DNA of 64,000 nt from Muribaculaceae bacterium (lineage in GTDB: Bacteria > Bacteroidota > Bacteroidia > Bacteroidales > Muribaculaceae): positions 62,001 through 126,000 of the forward strand of contig CAJSYI010000001.1 in assembly GCA_910573745.1 (NCBI GenBank), given 5' to 3'. The position numbers and the translations under genes are program-made. The first letter of the stretch is position 1. Every line of letters begins with the position of its first letter. Under the pieces are notes generated by a model. That model made no database searches. It saw only the letters and a program-made list of their open reading frames with translations, and was not told the origin of the DNA. Below, one piece after another: positions 17,950 to 25,766 of this stretch.

Positions 17950-19703
17950 TGAAAGAATTTAGTTCCCAAGATGGTGGTCGTTATACCTTTGTGGACGACA
18001 TTGTTAATCTTCAGAATCTTGCGTTAGCATTTTCTGCTATCTTTGATGCTTGCGATAATTTTGTAATCATGGGATGCGAACTTACTGGCGATACTGTTTC
18101 TGAAGGCTATGTCTATATCAACGGTAAAATTCGACAATTCAATGGTGGCACCATTACAGCTAACAGTGCTGGCAACCGTTTCCTCTGTGAAAGCGATTCG
18201 TCGGAGCAAGTACCTTACGCCAGTGGTGGAACCAAAGTTGGCCGAACCAATTATGGTGTCGCACTCTCAAACACTATTCCCAGTCCAGTAAATGGCGTAC
18301 AGCCGGGGTATATTACCTTCTCAACCAATGGAGCATGTAAGCGCTTAAAGGACGCTTTCTTTGGTAAGTATGCGCTATTATTAGATCCTACGGTCGCCTC
18401 TCAGACTGTTACTGGTAAGGTGTCGTTCTCAGATACACTGACAGCGCTTAAAAATATTCTTGTAAAAGGTCCAGTTGATATTTTAACATCTGCTGGAGAT
18501 GCAAAACTTTGGTTTGACTCTAACGCATTAACGTTAAGAGCGATTATCAATGGCAAAATGTACAGGCTGACAATGAGTGAAACTGGTGGCATACAGTTTT
18601 TTGTTAACGGAATCCTCAGTATGACAGTAAAGAGCGATGGCGTAAGATTCTCCGTTCCAATTGTTTCCAGTAAAGCCACTATCGGACAAGTATTGATTTC
18701 TGGCAACAGCATTTACAGTCTTAACCCCGATAATAATTCCGGCACATTGAACATCAATGTTTCTGGCACACCTTCTATTGTTCAGACTACCAATATTGGT
18801 GATGGGAAAGGGAGTGTATTGCTTTCTGTTATCGGGTCTTCAAAAAGCATTGTAGCTAACGTATCTTCATTTACTATTGCTAACGCTTCTTCCACCGGAC
18901 TTATTCTCAAAAGTGATAAGGCCAAAACCGATGTAAGCTATCAGAAATCAATATTTTGGCAAGATTCAAATGGCGAAGCTTGTGGTTTCATCGGTTATTC
19001 CTCAGTAACCGAAAACTTCCTTGAACTCAAAAATAATATTGGCAATATTCATATTGTTGGCAAGGAGTCTGTCAATATTTATCCGGCAATTAAAGAAAAT
19101 GGTACACTTCTTTCAGAAAAATATGTGTTAACATCTTCTTTAACTGAGACCCTTAAAGATAAAGCTAATACAAAAGATGTTTACGATAAGACCGCAGCAG
19201 ATGAGCGTTATGCCCAAATATCAAAAGGCTTTACACCTTTTGTTGGACCCACTACCGCAGCTAAACTTCGTGAGCAAATTGGCGCATTGGGGTCTGATGG
19301 ATTAAACAACTACGTTCAGAAAAATCAGTTCCTTGCAGATATGGCGACAAATGACGCAAATAAAGCTAAGATTCGCCAAAATATCGGGGCCGCTGCTGCT
19401 GGTGATTTCCAACCTAAGCTGCAAGACACTGGATGGAAACGGATTGGTTCGACTAATCTGTATGTCCGTCAGATTGGCAACATCGTTTCCATTCAAGGCA
19501 CAATTCAGAATATCCATTCGGGCACACTGTTTACGCTTCCTAATGGTATTGAGGCTCCGACGCATGATGTTGGCTTCTCTTGGAATGTAACATATTCAGG
19601 TGCATGGTCCGGTAAGATTGCAGCAAACTCTCGTGAATGTAAGGTAACATACTGTAACGCTCACGGGAACACAATTCCGTTTTCATTAACTTATATGGTA
19701 TAA
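17949..19703 (+). CDS. Phage tail fibre protein (584 aa)
   Basis: This is a fibre protein placed right after the J/I baseplate pair, as in P2-like tails. The first 150 residues form a probable attachment domain. A long beta-helix-like shaft follows (many short I/V/N-rich turns, for example VKGPVDILTSAGDAKLWFDS). Around residues 405-480 there are fibre repeats (YDKTAADERYAQISKG, AAKLREQIGALGSDGLNNYV, KIRQNIGAAAAGDF) typical of phage fibres near the tip. The last 90 residues are a beta domain, possibly the receptor-binding head. It is separate from the DGR-diversified adhesin, so this phage has several possible receptor-binding proteins. Confidence 0.8.
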   Translation: MKEFSSQDGGRYTFVDDIVNLQNLALAFSAIFDACDNFVIMGCELTGDTVSEGYVYINGKIRQFNGGTITANSAGNRFLCESDSSEQVPYASGGTKVGRTNYGVALSNTIPSPVNGVQPGYITFSTNGACKRLKDAFFGKYALLLDPTVASQTVTGKVSFSDTLTALKNILVKGPVDILTSAGDAKLWFDSNALTLRAIINGKMYRLTMSETGGIQFFVNGILSMTVKSDGVRFSVPIVSSKATIGQVLISGNSIYSLNPDNNSGTLNINVSGTPSIVQTTNIGDGKGSVLLSVIGSSKSIVANVSSFTIANASSTGLILKSDKAKTDVSYQKSIFWQDSNGEACGFIGYSSVTENFLELKNNIGNIHIVGKESVNIYPAIKENGTLLSEKYVLTSSLTETLKDKANTKDVYDKTAADERYAQISKGFTPFVGPTTAAKLREQIGALGSDGLNNYVQKNQFLADMATNDANKAKIRQNIGAAAAGDFQPKLQDTGWKRIGSTNLYVRQIGNIVSIQGTIQNIHSGTLFTLPNGIEAPTHDVGFSWNVTYSGAWSGKIAANSRECKVTYCNAHGNTIPFSLTYMV

Positions 19704-19705
19704 CA

Positions 19706-19924
19706 ATGAATTTTCACAAATTTCCTAAAGCTCAGCGTGAGCTGGCCGAGATAGAGGCCGCAGAACAAAAACGCAGAGCTGAACTCGCAAACATCAACTA
19801 TGAACTATCCAACGCTGCCAGGGTGGAAGCTACACCCGGACAAATTTCCGAAACCAAAGAAGAAGGGGCGCCCCAAGAAACCCAAACAAAAGAAAAAACG
19901 AGGGGCGCCAAGAAAAAAACGTAA
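19706..19924 (+). CDS. Small charged phage protein, 5' part of a frameshifted pair
   Basis: This 72-residue reading frame begins with a good ATG two bases after the fibre stop. The first 40 residues are a charged helix or coiled coil (QRELAEIEAAEQKRRAELAN). It then runs into a Lys/Glu/Thr-rich tail that looks like the wrong frame of the basic tract read in the overlapping gene below. I think the true product may be one protein: this helical N terminus joined by a +1 shift to the 134-residue frame. Either a programmed shift, a real frameshift mutation or two overlapping genes would fit what is seen. Confidence 0.5.
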   Translation: MNFHKFPKAQRELAEIEAAEQKRRAELANINYELSNAARVEATPGQISETKEEGAPQETQTKEKTRGAKKKT

Positions 19925-20204
19925 GTTTGAGGAAACTCCGGTGGGGTTCCTTATTATGCACGAGGCTCCATTGGAGTTCCAGCTTATCAAAGAGGCTATT
20001 GGAGAGCATGTCCCCCATCCTGATTTTATAGAGCGGATTGGCTATGCTTCGCTCAATCCGCTTTTTAGGAAACCAAAATTCCGTAGAGCGTTGAAAACTT
20101 ATAGGGAATTTGGTGTATATTCCGGGGTTCCCAAAAAGACTTCTCCAAAGATACAGCTATTCTATATAAAATTACGAAAGAACCAAAAATGTGAGATGAT
20201 CTAA
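19800..20204 (+). CDS. Basic phage protein with AT-hook-like tract (134 aa)
   Basis: This overlaps the previous frame by 125 bases in the +1 register. It has a very basic tract (GRPKKPKQKKKRGAPRKKRK, AT-hook-like) at about residues 22-43, then a folded C-terminal region with VGFLIMHEAPLEFQLIKEAI and YASLNPLFRKPKFRRALKTY. This region has regular hydrophobic spacing, so the frame is used. The true start is uncertain: the ATG at 19800 lies inside the other frame. The basic tract suggests DNA or RNA binding. The family is not recognised. It ends just before the promoter of the nucleotide-metabolism operon. Confidence 0.55.
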   Translation: MNYPTLPGWKLHPDKFPKPKKKGRPKKPKQKKKRGAPRKKRKFEETPVGFLIMHEAPLEFQLIKEAIGEHVPHPDFIERIGYASLNPLFRKPKFRRALKTYREFGVYSGVPKKTSPKIQLFYIKLRKNQKCEMI

Positions 20205-20218
20205 AATTGTCTCATATT

Positions 20219-20252
20219 TTTGTCTCTCTTTGGAAAAATTTCGCTAATTTTG
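20219..20252 (+). promoter_or_regulatory. Bacteroidetes-type promoter before the thyX-like/nrdDG operon
   Basis: TTTG (20219-20222) and TAATTTTG (20245-20252) are spaced 22 bp apart, close to the phylum consensus. The leader that follows (GCAATCACAACTGAAAC) closely matches the one after the promoter at 23797, so the two may be co-regulated. Confidence 0.6.
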
Positions 20253-20317
20253 CAATCACAACTGAAACGTGGCTGTGCTCCACGCCTCTGCAAAATCCCC
20301 CAAATTATCGTTATCAC

Positions 20318-21022
20318 ATGACTAAAGAGTTCAAAGTCAGTGTGCGTAAGCTCACTGATGAAGACTTGATGCGTGAGGCTTGTGAGTGTACGTTCTTAGG
20401 TACGAGTCACCAGTCCCTTGAAAGCATATACAAGTCTGAACACAGCCCAGTTCGCACCCAGTTATTCTGGGTCAAACTCACCAACATTCCCTTATTCCTA
20501 TCTACCCACCTTCTTCGCCACCATGTGGGGTCTGTACCATTTCAGTTAACGTGTCGGGATGACCGTAAAGGTGGCAACCCCGGATTGCCTCAGAAAGTTG
20601 AAGGGTTAAAGGATAAACTGGAAATCCTTCGTTCTAAAACAAATCAGGCGCCATACGGCGAGCAGTTTGATTTGATAGATAATGTTATCGACCAACTTAA
20701 CTGGATCAAAGACAATACCGACCGTGAAACTCCTGTTAACCTGGGACTTTGCCTCAATGCTCAGGCTCTTATCGACATGGCTAAAGTAAGGCTATGTCAT
20801 CAGGCCCATAAAGATACAATCGAAGTATTCAAGGCTATTAAGGATGCAATCCGGCAGATTGATCCCGCGTTGGCAGATATGATGGTGCCTAAATGTGTGT
20901 ACCGTAACGGCTTATGCAGTGAACCTCGGTGCTGTGGTTATGTCGGCACTCCAGCATGGGCTAAAGAAATGCAATCGTATCGCAATCATTTCTCAGCTAA
21001 ACAGCTGGGCCTTAAATCTTAA
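20318..21022 (+). CDS. ThyX-like flavin-dependent thymidylate synthase homologue
   Basis: This is a ThyX-fold protein (234 residues), which in the intact family makes dTMP from dUMP using FAD and methylene-tetrahydrofolate. Seen are a C-x-F-x-G-x-S-H-Q-S-x-E entry region (CTFLGTSHQSLESIYKSEH) and the ThyX signature position STHLLRHHVGSVPFQLTCR. The canonical motif RHRxxSxNExSxR is altered here: RHH replaces RHR, Gln replaces the Glu, and Leu takes the place of the usual serine after x7. The C terminus is Cys-rich (CVYRNGLCSEPRCCGY). The start is ATG 20318; a longer frame from 20207 crosses the promoter. It may be a divergent enzyme or have lost activity. Genes nrdD and nrdG follow, which fits dNTP supply. 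Confidence 0.65.
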   Translation: MTKEFKVSVRKLTDEDLMREACECTFLGTSHQSLESIYKSEHSPVRTQLFWVKLTNIPLFLSTHLLRHHVGSVPFQLTCRDDRKGGNPGLPQKVEGLKDKLEILRSKTNQAPYGEQFDLIDNVIDQLNWIKDNTDRETPVNLGLCLNAQALIDMAKVRLCHQAHKDTIEVFKAIKDAIRQIDPALADMMVPKCVYRNGLCSEPRCCGYVGTPAWAKEMQSYRNHFSAKQLGLKS

Positions 21023-21030
21023 AGTATTCA

Positions 21031-23235
21031 ATGAAAGTCATTAAACGTGACGGACGCACAGTCGATTTCAACCCTGAGCGCATCCGTCGAGCAGTCAACG
21101 CGGCTCGTTGTGCCGTTAAGCAAGATGACTTGTTCCTCGTAGATACGGTTACATCTGAGGTTGCCGCTCAGTGTGTCGATGGTATCTCGGTCGAAGAAAT
21201 TCAAGACCTCGTGGAACAAGAATTAGTCAACTATGGCGCAGAAGAAGTGGCAAAGGCTTATCACTCATACAGAGAAGAGCGTACAAAGGCTCGCAATGCA
21301 AAATCAGACCAGACCATCTCTGATATTGTAGCGTGTGCCAAGAATGAAGTAACTCGTGAGAACGCCAACATGAACTCGGACACTCCGGCTGGAATGATGA
21401 TGAAGATTTCCAGTGAGACATCTAAACGCTATGTTGACGATTATCTCCTTTCATCCGAAGCTCGTAAATTTGTAGAAGACAATCTGCTTCATGTTCACGA
21501 CAAAGATTATTATCCAACACGCTCTCTGACATGCGTTCAGAGTCCTATTGACCGGATTCTAAATGGTGGCTTTCGTGCCGGACATGGTGAATCCCGTCCA
21601 GCTAAGCGAATAGAGACGGCCAGCATTTTGTCGTGTATATCAATTGAACAGACACAGAACGAGCAACATGGGGGACAGTCCATTCCAGCCTTTGATTTTT
21701 ACATGGCGCCGTATGTTCGCAAAACATACATTGAAGAGCTGAAGAAAATCGAGGACATGTTGCATGTGAATCTGAAGCATTTGTATGAAGTTGAAATCGC
21801 AGACTACATCAATATGCCTTCAGTAGCCTCCAACACACTTTCAGACGCCAATTTCCAGCAGTTTGCCATCAATCAGACCGTGCATCGCGTACATCAGGCT
21901 ATGGAAGCATTGGTTCATAATCTCAATGAGATCCATTCTCGTGGTGGTAATCAGGTGGTTTTCTCCAGTCTCAACTATGGTACTGATACTTCTGCTGAAG
22001 GTCGTTGTGTAATTCGTGAGCTTCTGAATACCACTTATCGTGGTGTAGGTAATGGTTCGACAGCTATATTCCCAATTCAGATTCTTAAAATCAAGGATGG
22101 GGTAAACAAAAAGCCTGGCGACCCGAATTACGACCTATATCAGTTAGCTTGTAAGGTAACAGCCAAACGGTTCTTCCCCAATTTCCTAAACCTTGACGCA
22201 TCATTCAACAAAGATGAGTCATGGGATCCTGAAGATCCCCGTCGTTTTGAACATGAAGTAGCAACAATGGGTTGTCGCACTCGTGTATATGAAAATCGGC
22301 ATGGAGAGAAAACATCAATCGGTCGAGGGAATCTTAGTTTTTCGACAATGAATCTTCCTGGTCTGGCCTTGTCGGTAATGCACATTCAGGATCAGGCAGA
22401 GCGTATCAACACATTCTTCGGTAAACTCTCTAAGTTGACTGATGTAACTATTAAACAGCTCTTAAAACGTTATGAGTTCCAATGTGAAGCTCTTGCCAAA
22501 CAATTTCCACTCTTGATGTCAGGTATGTGGATCGAATCAGAAAAGCTCCAACCGACTGATAATGTTGCTCCAGTCCTCAAACACGGAACTTTAGGAGTTG
22601 GCTTTATTGGGCTGGCAGAGTGCCTGATTGCTCTGATTGGCAAACACCACGGAGAATGTGCTGAAGCTCAGCGGCTCGGTCTTTCAATTATCGGCAGCAT
22701 CAAAAATCAAGTTGACATCTGCTCAAAAAAGTATGACCTCAATTTCTCGGTATTAGCGACACCAGCAGAAGGGCTTTCTGGTAAGTTCACTAAAAAAGAC
22801 CGTAAGAAATATGGTGTCGTACCGGGAGTCACCGACAAAGACTACTATACGAACTCAAATCACGTGCCCGTCTATTACCATTGCAGTGCCAAGCATAAAG
22901 CCGCTGTGGAAGGTCCTTACCATGAGCTGACAAGAGGTGGGCATATTTTCTATGTCGAACTGGATGGCGATGCTACTCACAATGTTCAGGCTATAGACGA
23001 TATTGTCAAGCTGATGGATAAATACAACATTGGCTACGCTTCCGTCAATCATAATCGCAACCGCTGTTTGGTTTGTGGGTATGAAGATGCTTCCAATAAT
23101 CTACAAATATGTCCTCAATGTGGAAGCACCCACATTGATAGGCTTCAGCGGATTACCGGTTATCTCGTCGGGACTACCGACCGCTGGAATGATGGAAAGC
23201 TGGCAGAACTTAAAGATCGAGTAACACATGATTAA
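21031..23235 (+). CDS. nrdD: Anaerobic ribonucleoside-triphosphate reductase
   Basis: This is a class III ribonucleotide reductase, which reduces NTPs to dNTPs with a glycyl radical under anaerobic conditions. The N terminus (MKVIKRDGRTVDFNPERIRRAV) is an ATP-cone regulatory domain. The barrel follows. The C terminus has a zinc ribbon (CLVCGYED and ICPQCGST) and the glycyl-radical motif RITGYL near residues 707-712. At 734 residues, the length is normal. The activase gene overlaps its 3' end by 8 bases. It lets the phage make its own DNA precursors in the oxygen-free gut. Confidence 0.95.
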   Translation: MKVIKRDGRTVDFNPERIRRAVNAARCAVKQDDLFLVDTVTSEVAAQCVDGISVEEIQDLVEQELVNYGAEEVAKAYHSYREERTKARNAKSDQTISDIVACAKNEVTRENANMNSDTPAGMMMKISSETSKRYVDDYLLSSEARKFVEDNLLHVHDKDYYPTRSLTCVQSPIDRILNGGFRAGHGESRPAKRIETASILSCISIEQTQNEQHGGQSIPAFDFYMAPYVRKTYIEELKKIEDMLHVNLKHLYEVEIADYINMPSVASNTLSDANFQQFAINQTVHRVHQAMEALVHNLNEIHSRGGNQVVFSSLNYGTDTSAEGRCVIRELLNTTYRGVGNGSTAIFPIQILKIKDGVNKKPGDPNYDLYQLACKVTAKRFFPNFLNLDASFNKDESWDPEDPRRFEHEVATMGCRTRVYENRHGEKTSIGRGNLSFSTMNLPGLALSVMHIQDQAERINTFFGKLSKLTDVTIKQLLKRYEFQCEALAKQFPLLMSGMWIESEKLQPTDNVAPVLKHGTLGVGFIGLAECLIALIGKHHGECAEAQRLGLSIIGSIKNQVDICSKKYDLNFSVLATPAEGLSGKFTKKDRKKYGVVPGVTDKDYYTNSNHVPVYYHCSAKHKAAVEGPYHELTRGGHIFYVELDGDATHNVQAIDDIVKLMDKYNIGYASVNHNRNRCLVCGYEDASNNLQICPQCGSTHIDRLQRITGYLVGTTDRWNDGKLAELKDRVTHD

Positions 23236-23710
23236 CTCTTTTCTTTCCGTTGCACGTATCGTAAGCTCGACCTCAACTGATGGTCCGGGCTTACGAACTG
23301 CTCTATATCTTCAAGGATGCAATATTCACTGTCCTGGTTGTCATAATTCATCGTTATGGGATATTAGTGCTGGAGAACTTCTATATATTGAAGCTGTCTG
23401 GGAGCGCCTAAATGAATCGGATGAAAATATCTCTATTTTGGGCGGCGAACCATTGATGCAATATAGTGGTTTGACAGCACTCTGCAAATTCATAAAAGAA
23501 CATAGTGACAAGTCAATCTGGCTTTGGTCTGGTTACACTTTGTCTCATATTCAGCAACACTATCCCGAAATTCTGAAATGGATAGACGTTATAGTAGATG
23601 GCCCTTTCATCAAAGAACTGGCAGAACCCAATCTGAGGTTCAGGGGATCCTCGAATCAACAAATCGTGCCTATTTCAGCAAAAGGAATAGAAGAATACAA
23701 TCTACTATAA
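23228..23710 (+). CDS. nrdG: Anaerobic RNR-activating radical SAM protein
   Basis: NrdG uses S-adenosylmethionine and a 4Fe-4S cluster to install the glycyl radical on NrdD. The CX3CX2C motif is visible as CNIHCPGC at residues 31-38 near the N terminus, after the DGPGLRTALYLQGC region. The later ILGGEPLMQ segment is the GGE motif of radical SAM enzymes, and 160 residues is the normal length. It begins inside the end of nrdD, so the two are coupled. It is followed by a clear rho-independent terminator. Confidence 0.95.
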   Translation: MINSFLSVARIVSSTSTDGPGLRTALYLQGCNIHCPGCHNSSLWDISAGELLYIEAVWERLNESDENISILGGEPLMQYSGLTALCKFIKEHSDKSIWLWSGYTLSHIQQHYPEILKWIDVIVDGPFIKELAEPNLRFRGSSNQQIVPISAKGIEEYNLL

Positions 23711-23740
23711 ACGAGTATATCTAAATTTGTATATAGCTAT

Positions 23741-23775
23741 AAATCCGTAGTTTAACAAACTTGCGGATTTTTTAT
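23741..23775 (+). terminator. Rho-independent terminator after nrdG
   Basis: A stem AAATCCG / CGGATTT with an inner AGTTT / AAACT pairing is followed by a T-run. It closes the thyX-like/nrdDG unit just before the next promoter. Confidence 0.8.
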
Positions 23776-23796
23776 AGTAAAATTTTTATTAAATTG

Positions 23797-23828
23797 TTTG
23801 TAGGTTTGAGAAAAAAGTGTTTACTTTG
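23797..23828 (+). promoter_or_regulatory. Bacteroidetes-type promoter before the replication block
   Basis: TTTG (23797-23800), 20 bp, then TTACTTTG (23821-23828). The following leader CACTCGTAACTGAAAC resembles the one at 20253. It would drive the long replication and recombination operon. Confidence 0.65.
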
Positions 23829-23857
23829 CACTCGTAACTGAAACTCACGACTATGAC

Positions 23858-24346
23858 ATGATCAAGAAAAGAGGCTCGTTTGACCTCCACAACAACGAAG
23901 CCTTACCAACAGAGTTGCTGCAAAGTGTGGAAAATCTACCAGAGGGTAGATATAATTTCTTCATCTACGATGACAAGAAGAACGCAGCCCTGCCACAACT
24001 GAAGTATTTATTTGGAATTGTTCTAAAAGCCATATCTGATGCGCTTCCAGATCACCCGCCGGTAAATGCACTATACAGATATTTTGAAGAGGTTTTTGCA
24101 CCGCTTCATAGCTGTACAATCAATGGCGAAAAGTTCGATTATTTCGACCTTAAAGCCGAAAAGTCAGTTGAGGTGAATAGTGTTATTGACAGCATCATTC
24201 ACCATGCAACATCTCAATGGGGAATCACGATCAAAGAGCGTGATCTCCTAAAGCTCCCGGAAGCAGTTGAAGCTTACTCGGATGCCAGTGTTGAGATGTG
24301 GAAGAATACCCTGCATACCAATAACGTTATTCACACAGATGAGTGA
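23858..24346 (+). CDS. Phage replication-region protein (162 aa), family not recognised
   Basis: This is the first gene of the replication block, 29 bases after its promoter. It is a mixed alpha/beta, slightly acidic protein with an early loop (ENLPEGRYNFFIYDDKKNA) and a probably helical QLKYLFGIVLKAISDALP. Its layout is vaguely like NinB-type or Orf-type phage recombination mediators, but no diagnostic motif is present, so I make no family call. The end overlaps the start of the SSB-like gene by 8 bases, which suggests a joint role in ssDNA handling. Confidence 0.6.
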   Translation: MIKKRGSFDLHNNEALPTELLQSVENLPEGRYNFFIYDDKKNAALPQLKYLFGIVLKAISDALPDHPPVNALYRYFEEVFAPLHSCTINGEKFDYFDLKAEKSVEVNSVIDSIIHHATSQWGITIKERDLLKLPEAVEAYSDASVEMWKNTLHTNNVIHTDE

Positions 24347-25688
24347 AAAAGAACTCAAAGAGGTTTCTGTAATAGACCTCTTCAATGCTCACTCCGAAAC
24401 ACTGGAGGACGCACAAAAAAAGAACGCAAGTGAATCCAGCGGTCGCCGCCTTGAAATGTTCCGCATGGATAAAGAAGGAAAGTACAAAGTTCGCATCCTT
24501 CCACTCGCCCCCATTCCCAACGACAACGGAGAATACGAGCTGCCCAGAAAAGGCTACGAATATCCGGCCAAAGAACTGCTGCTCAAAATCCAGACTGGCA
24601 CGACAAAAGACGGCAAACCTCAAATCACCTACGTCAACGTCCGTCATCTCAAAAACATTTTCCCTGCTCTGGAAGGAGCCGATCTTATCGACCTCTTCGT
24701 TCAGATTGCATGTGAAAAATATTCGGACGATGAAAAACTCTGCAAAGCAATTCGAGACAACAGCTTCTCCGGTGGCCTTCGCTACGACACCAAGCGCTAC
24801 ATGTATGTCCTTAATATGGATAAGCGCGAAGATGGTATCAGGATGTTGGCTCTTTCCTACGCCCAGTACAAGGAACTTGAAGAACGCAAGCTCGATCTCT
24901 GGAAGGAACTTCGTGAAGACGATCCCAAAGCGTTCTGTCCCATCAGCTCGGTTGAAAACGCCTATCCTGTAGAGATTACTCGCAAAAAGGAGAATGGCAA
25001 GACCAGCTATGTCTTCAACATCAATACTCGACGTGAGGCACCGCTCTCTGAAGAGGAGCTTCAGAAACTTTTGGACCTTCCCCGTCTTCCTGAACAGCTA
25101 TATCGCTATACCCGTTATCATCTGGAAGCAACGCTCTACTTCCTCAAACAGTACGAGGAAAAGAAAGACATTGATGTCCTCAGTGACGAGCGTATAACCG
25201 ACTTGGTTGAAAAAATCAAGATACTCCTTCCCAGCGACGATACTTCACACTTCAACCCCAACAACAGCAAAGGCTCATCTGAAGATGGCGCTACTGGTTC
25301 TAAGATGACATTCGACCAGCTGTGCGATACTTACGACGCTATCGTCAATGCCGGTCAGGATGACAAGAGCGAAGACGGTCTCAATCTCCGTACCGCTATG
25401 ATGGAATTTATTTCCGACAATGACCTTGACGTAAGCGTAAGTCGTCGTATGACCAATGCTGACATCCTTGACGAAATCGAAGACGCTCTTAAAAACAATG
25501 CTGAAAACGGCAAAAAGCCGGCACCGGCATCTGAGAACGATTCCGAAGAAGATGACGAAAGAGAATCGGCTGATCCTGATGATGTAGACCCTGAAGAGGC
25601 AGAGCCCTCAGACCCATCAGATGATACAGCTGAGCCCGCCGCTCGCACAGATCGTCGTGCAAACCGCCCAGCTCGCCGTCGCCGTTAA
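24339..25688 (+). CDS. ssDNA-binding protein, T4 gp32-like
   Basis: This protein of about 449 residues opens the recombination cluster, as gp32 does in T4-like replication. After a short acidic N terminus it has the stretch GKYKVRILPLAPIPNDNGEY, typical of phage ssDNA-binding cores, then an alpha/beta body. From about residue 395 there is a strongly acidic tail (SEEDDERESADPDDVDPEEA and so on). Acidic tails of SSBs recruit partner proteins. Unusually, the tail ends in a basic tip (TDRRANRPARRRR). The start chosen is ATG 24339 (MSEKELKEVSV), since a longer frame from 24267 lies inside the previous gene. Confidence in the SSB call is moderate. Confidence 0.65.
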   Translation: MSEKELKEVSVIDLFNAHSETLEDAQKKNASESSGRRLEMFRMDKEGKYKVRILPLAPIPNDNGEYELPRKGYEYPAKELLLKIQTGTTKDGKPQITYVNVRHLKNIFPALEGADLIDLFVQIACEKYSDDEKLCKAIRDNSFSGGLRYDTKRYMYVLNMDKREDGIRMLALSYAQYKELEERKLDLWKELREDDPKAFCPISSVENAYPVEITRKKENGKTSYVFNINTRREAPLSEEELQKLLDLPRLPEQLYRYTRYHLEATLYFLKQYEEKKDIDVLSDERITDLVEKIKILLPSDDTSHFNPNNSKGSSEDGATGSKMTFDQLCDTYDAIVNAGQDDKSEDGLNLRTAMMEFISDNDLDVSVSRRMTNADILDEIEDALKNNAENGKKPAPASENDSEEDDERESADPDDVDPEEAEPSDPSDDTAEPAARTDRRANRPARRRR

Positions 25689-25710
25689 TCAACCACTTTT
25701 CATTCATCTT

Positions 25711-25744
25711 AGAGGGCACGACATAATCTCGTGCCGTGCCCTCT
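25711..25744 (+). terminator. Terminator or attenuator after the SSB-like gene
   Basis: A 10-bp perfect stem AGAGGGCACG / CGTGCCCTCT is followed by a weak T-rich run (GTATATTTT). It may reduce transcription into the gp47-like gene so that SSB is made in excess. Confidence 0.6.
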
Positions 25745-25766
25745 GTATATTTTAATCACAAATAAT

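Noticed and set aside
574..19703. A second variable repeat in the other fibre genes
   Set aside because: No other copy of the TR-like core (SNHWASTE or VVRAVAA) is seen in the window outside 9507-9638 and 10314-10442.
19900..19922. A -1 slippery site (A-run) explaining the overlapping frames
   Set aside because: The second frame is +1 relative to the first, and the A-run is not in the right phase for a -1 heptamer.
24267..24338. Longer start for the SSB-like gene
   Set aside because: The extra residues lie inside the upstream gene and are Cys/Arg-rich; ATG 24339 fits the 8-base overlap typical of this operon.
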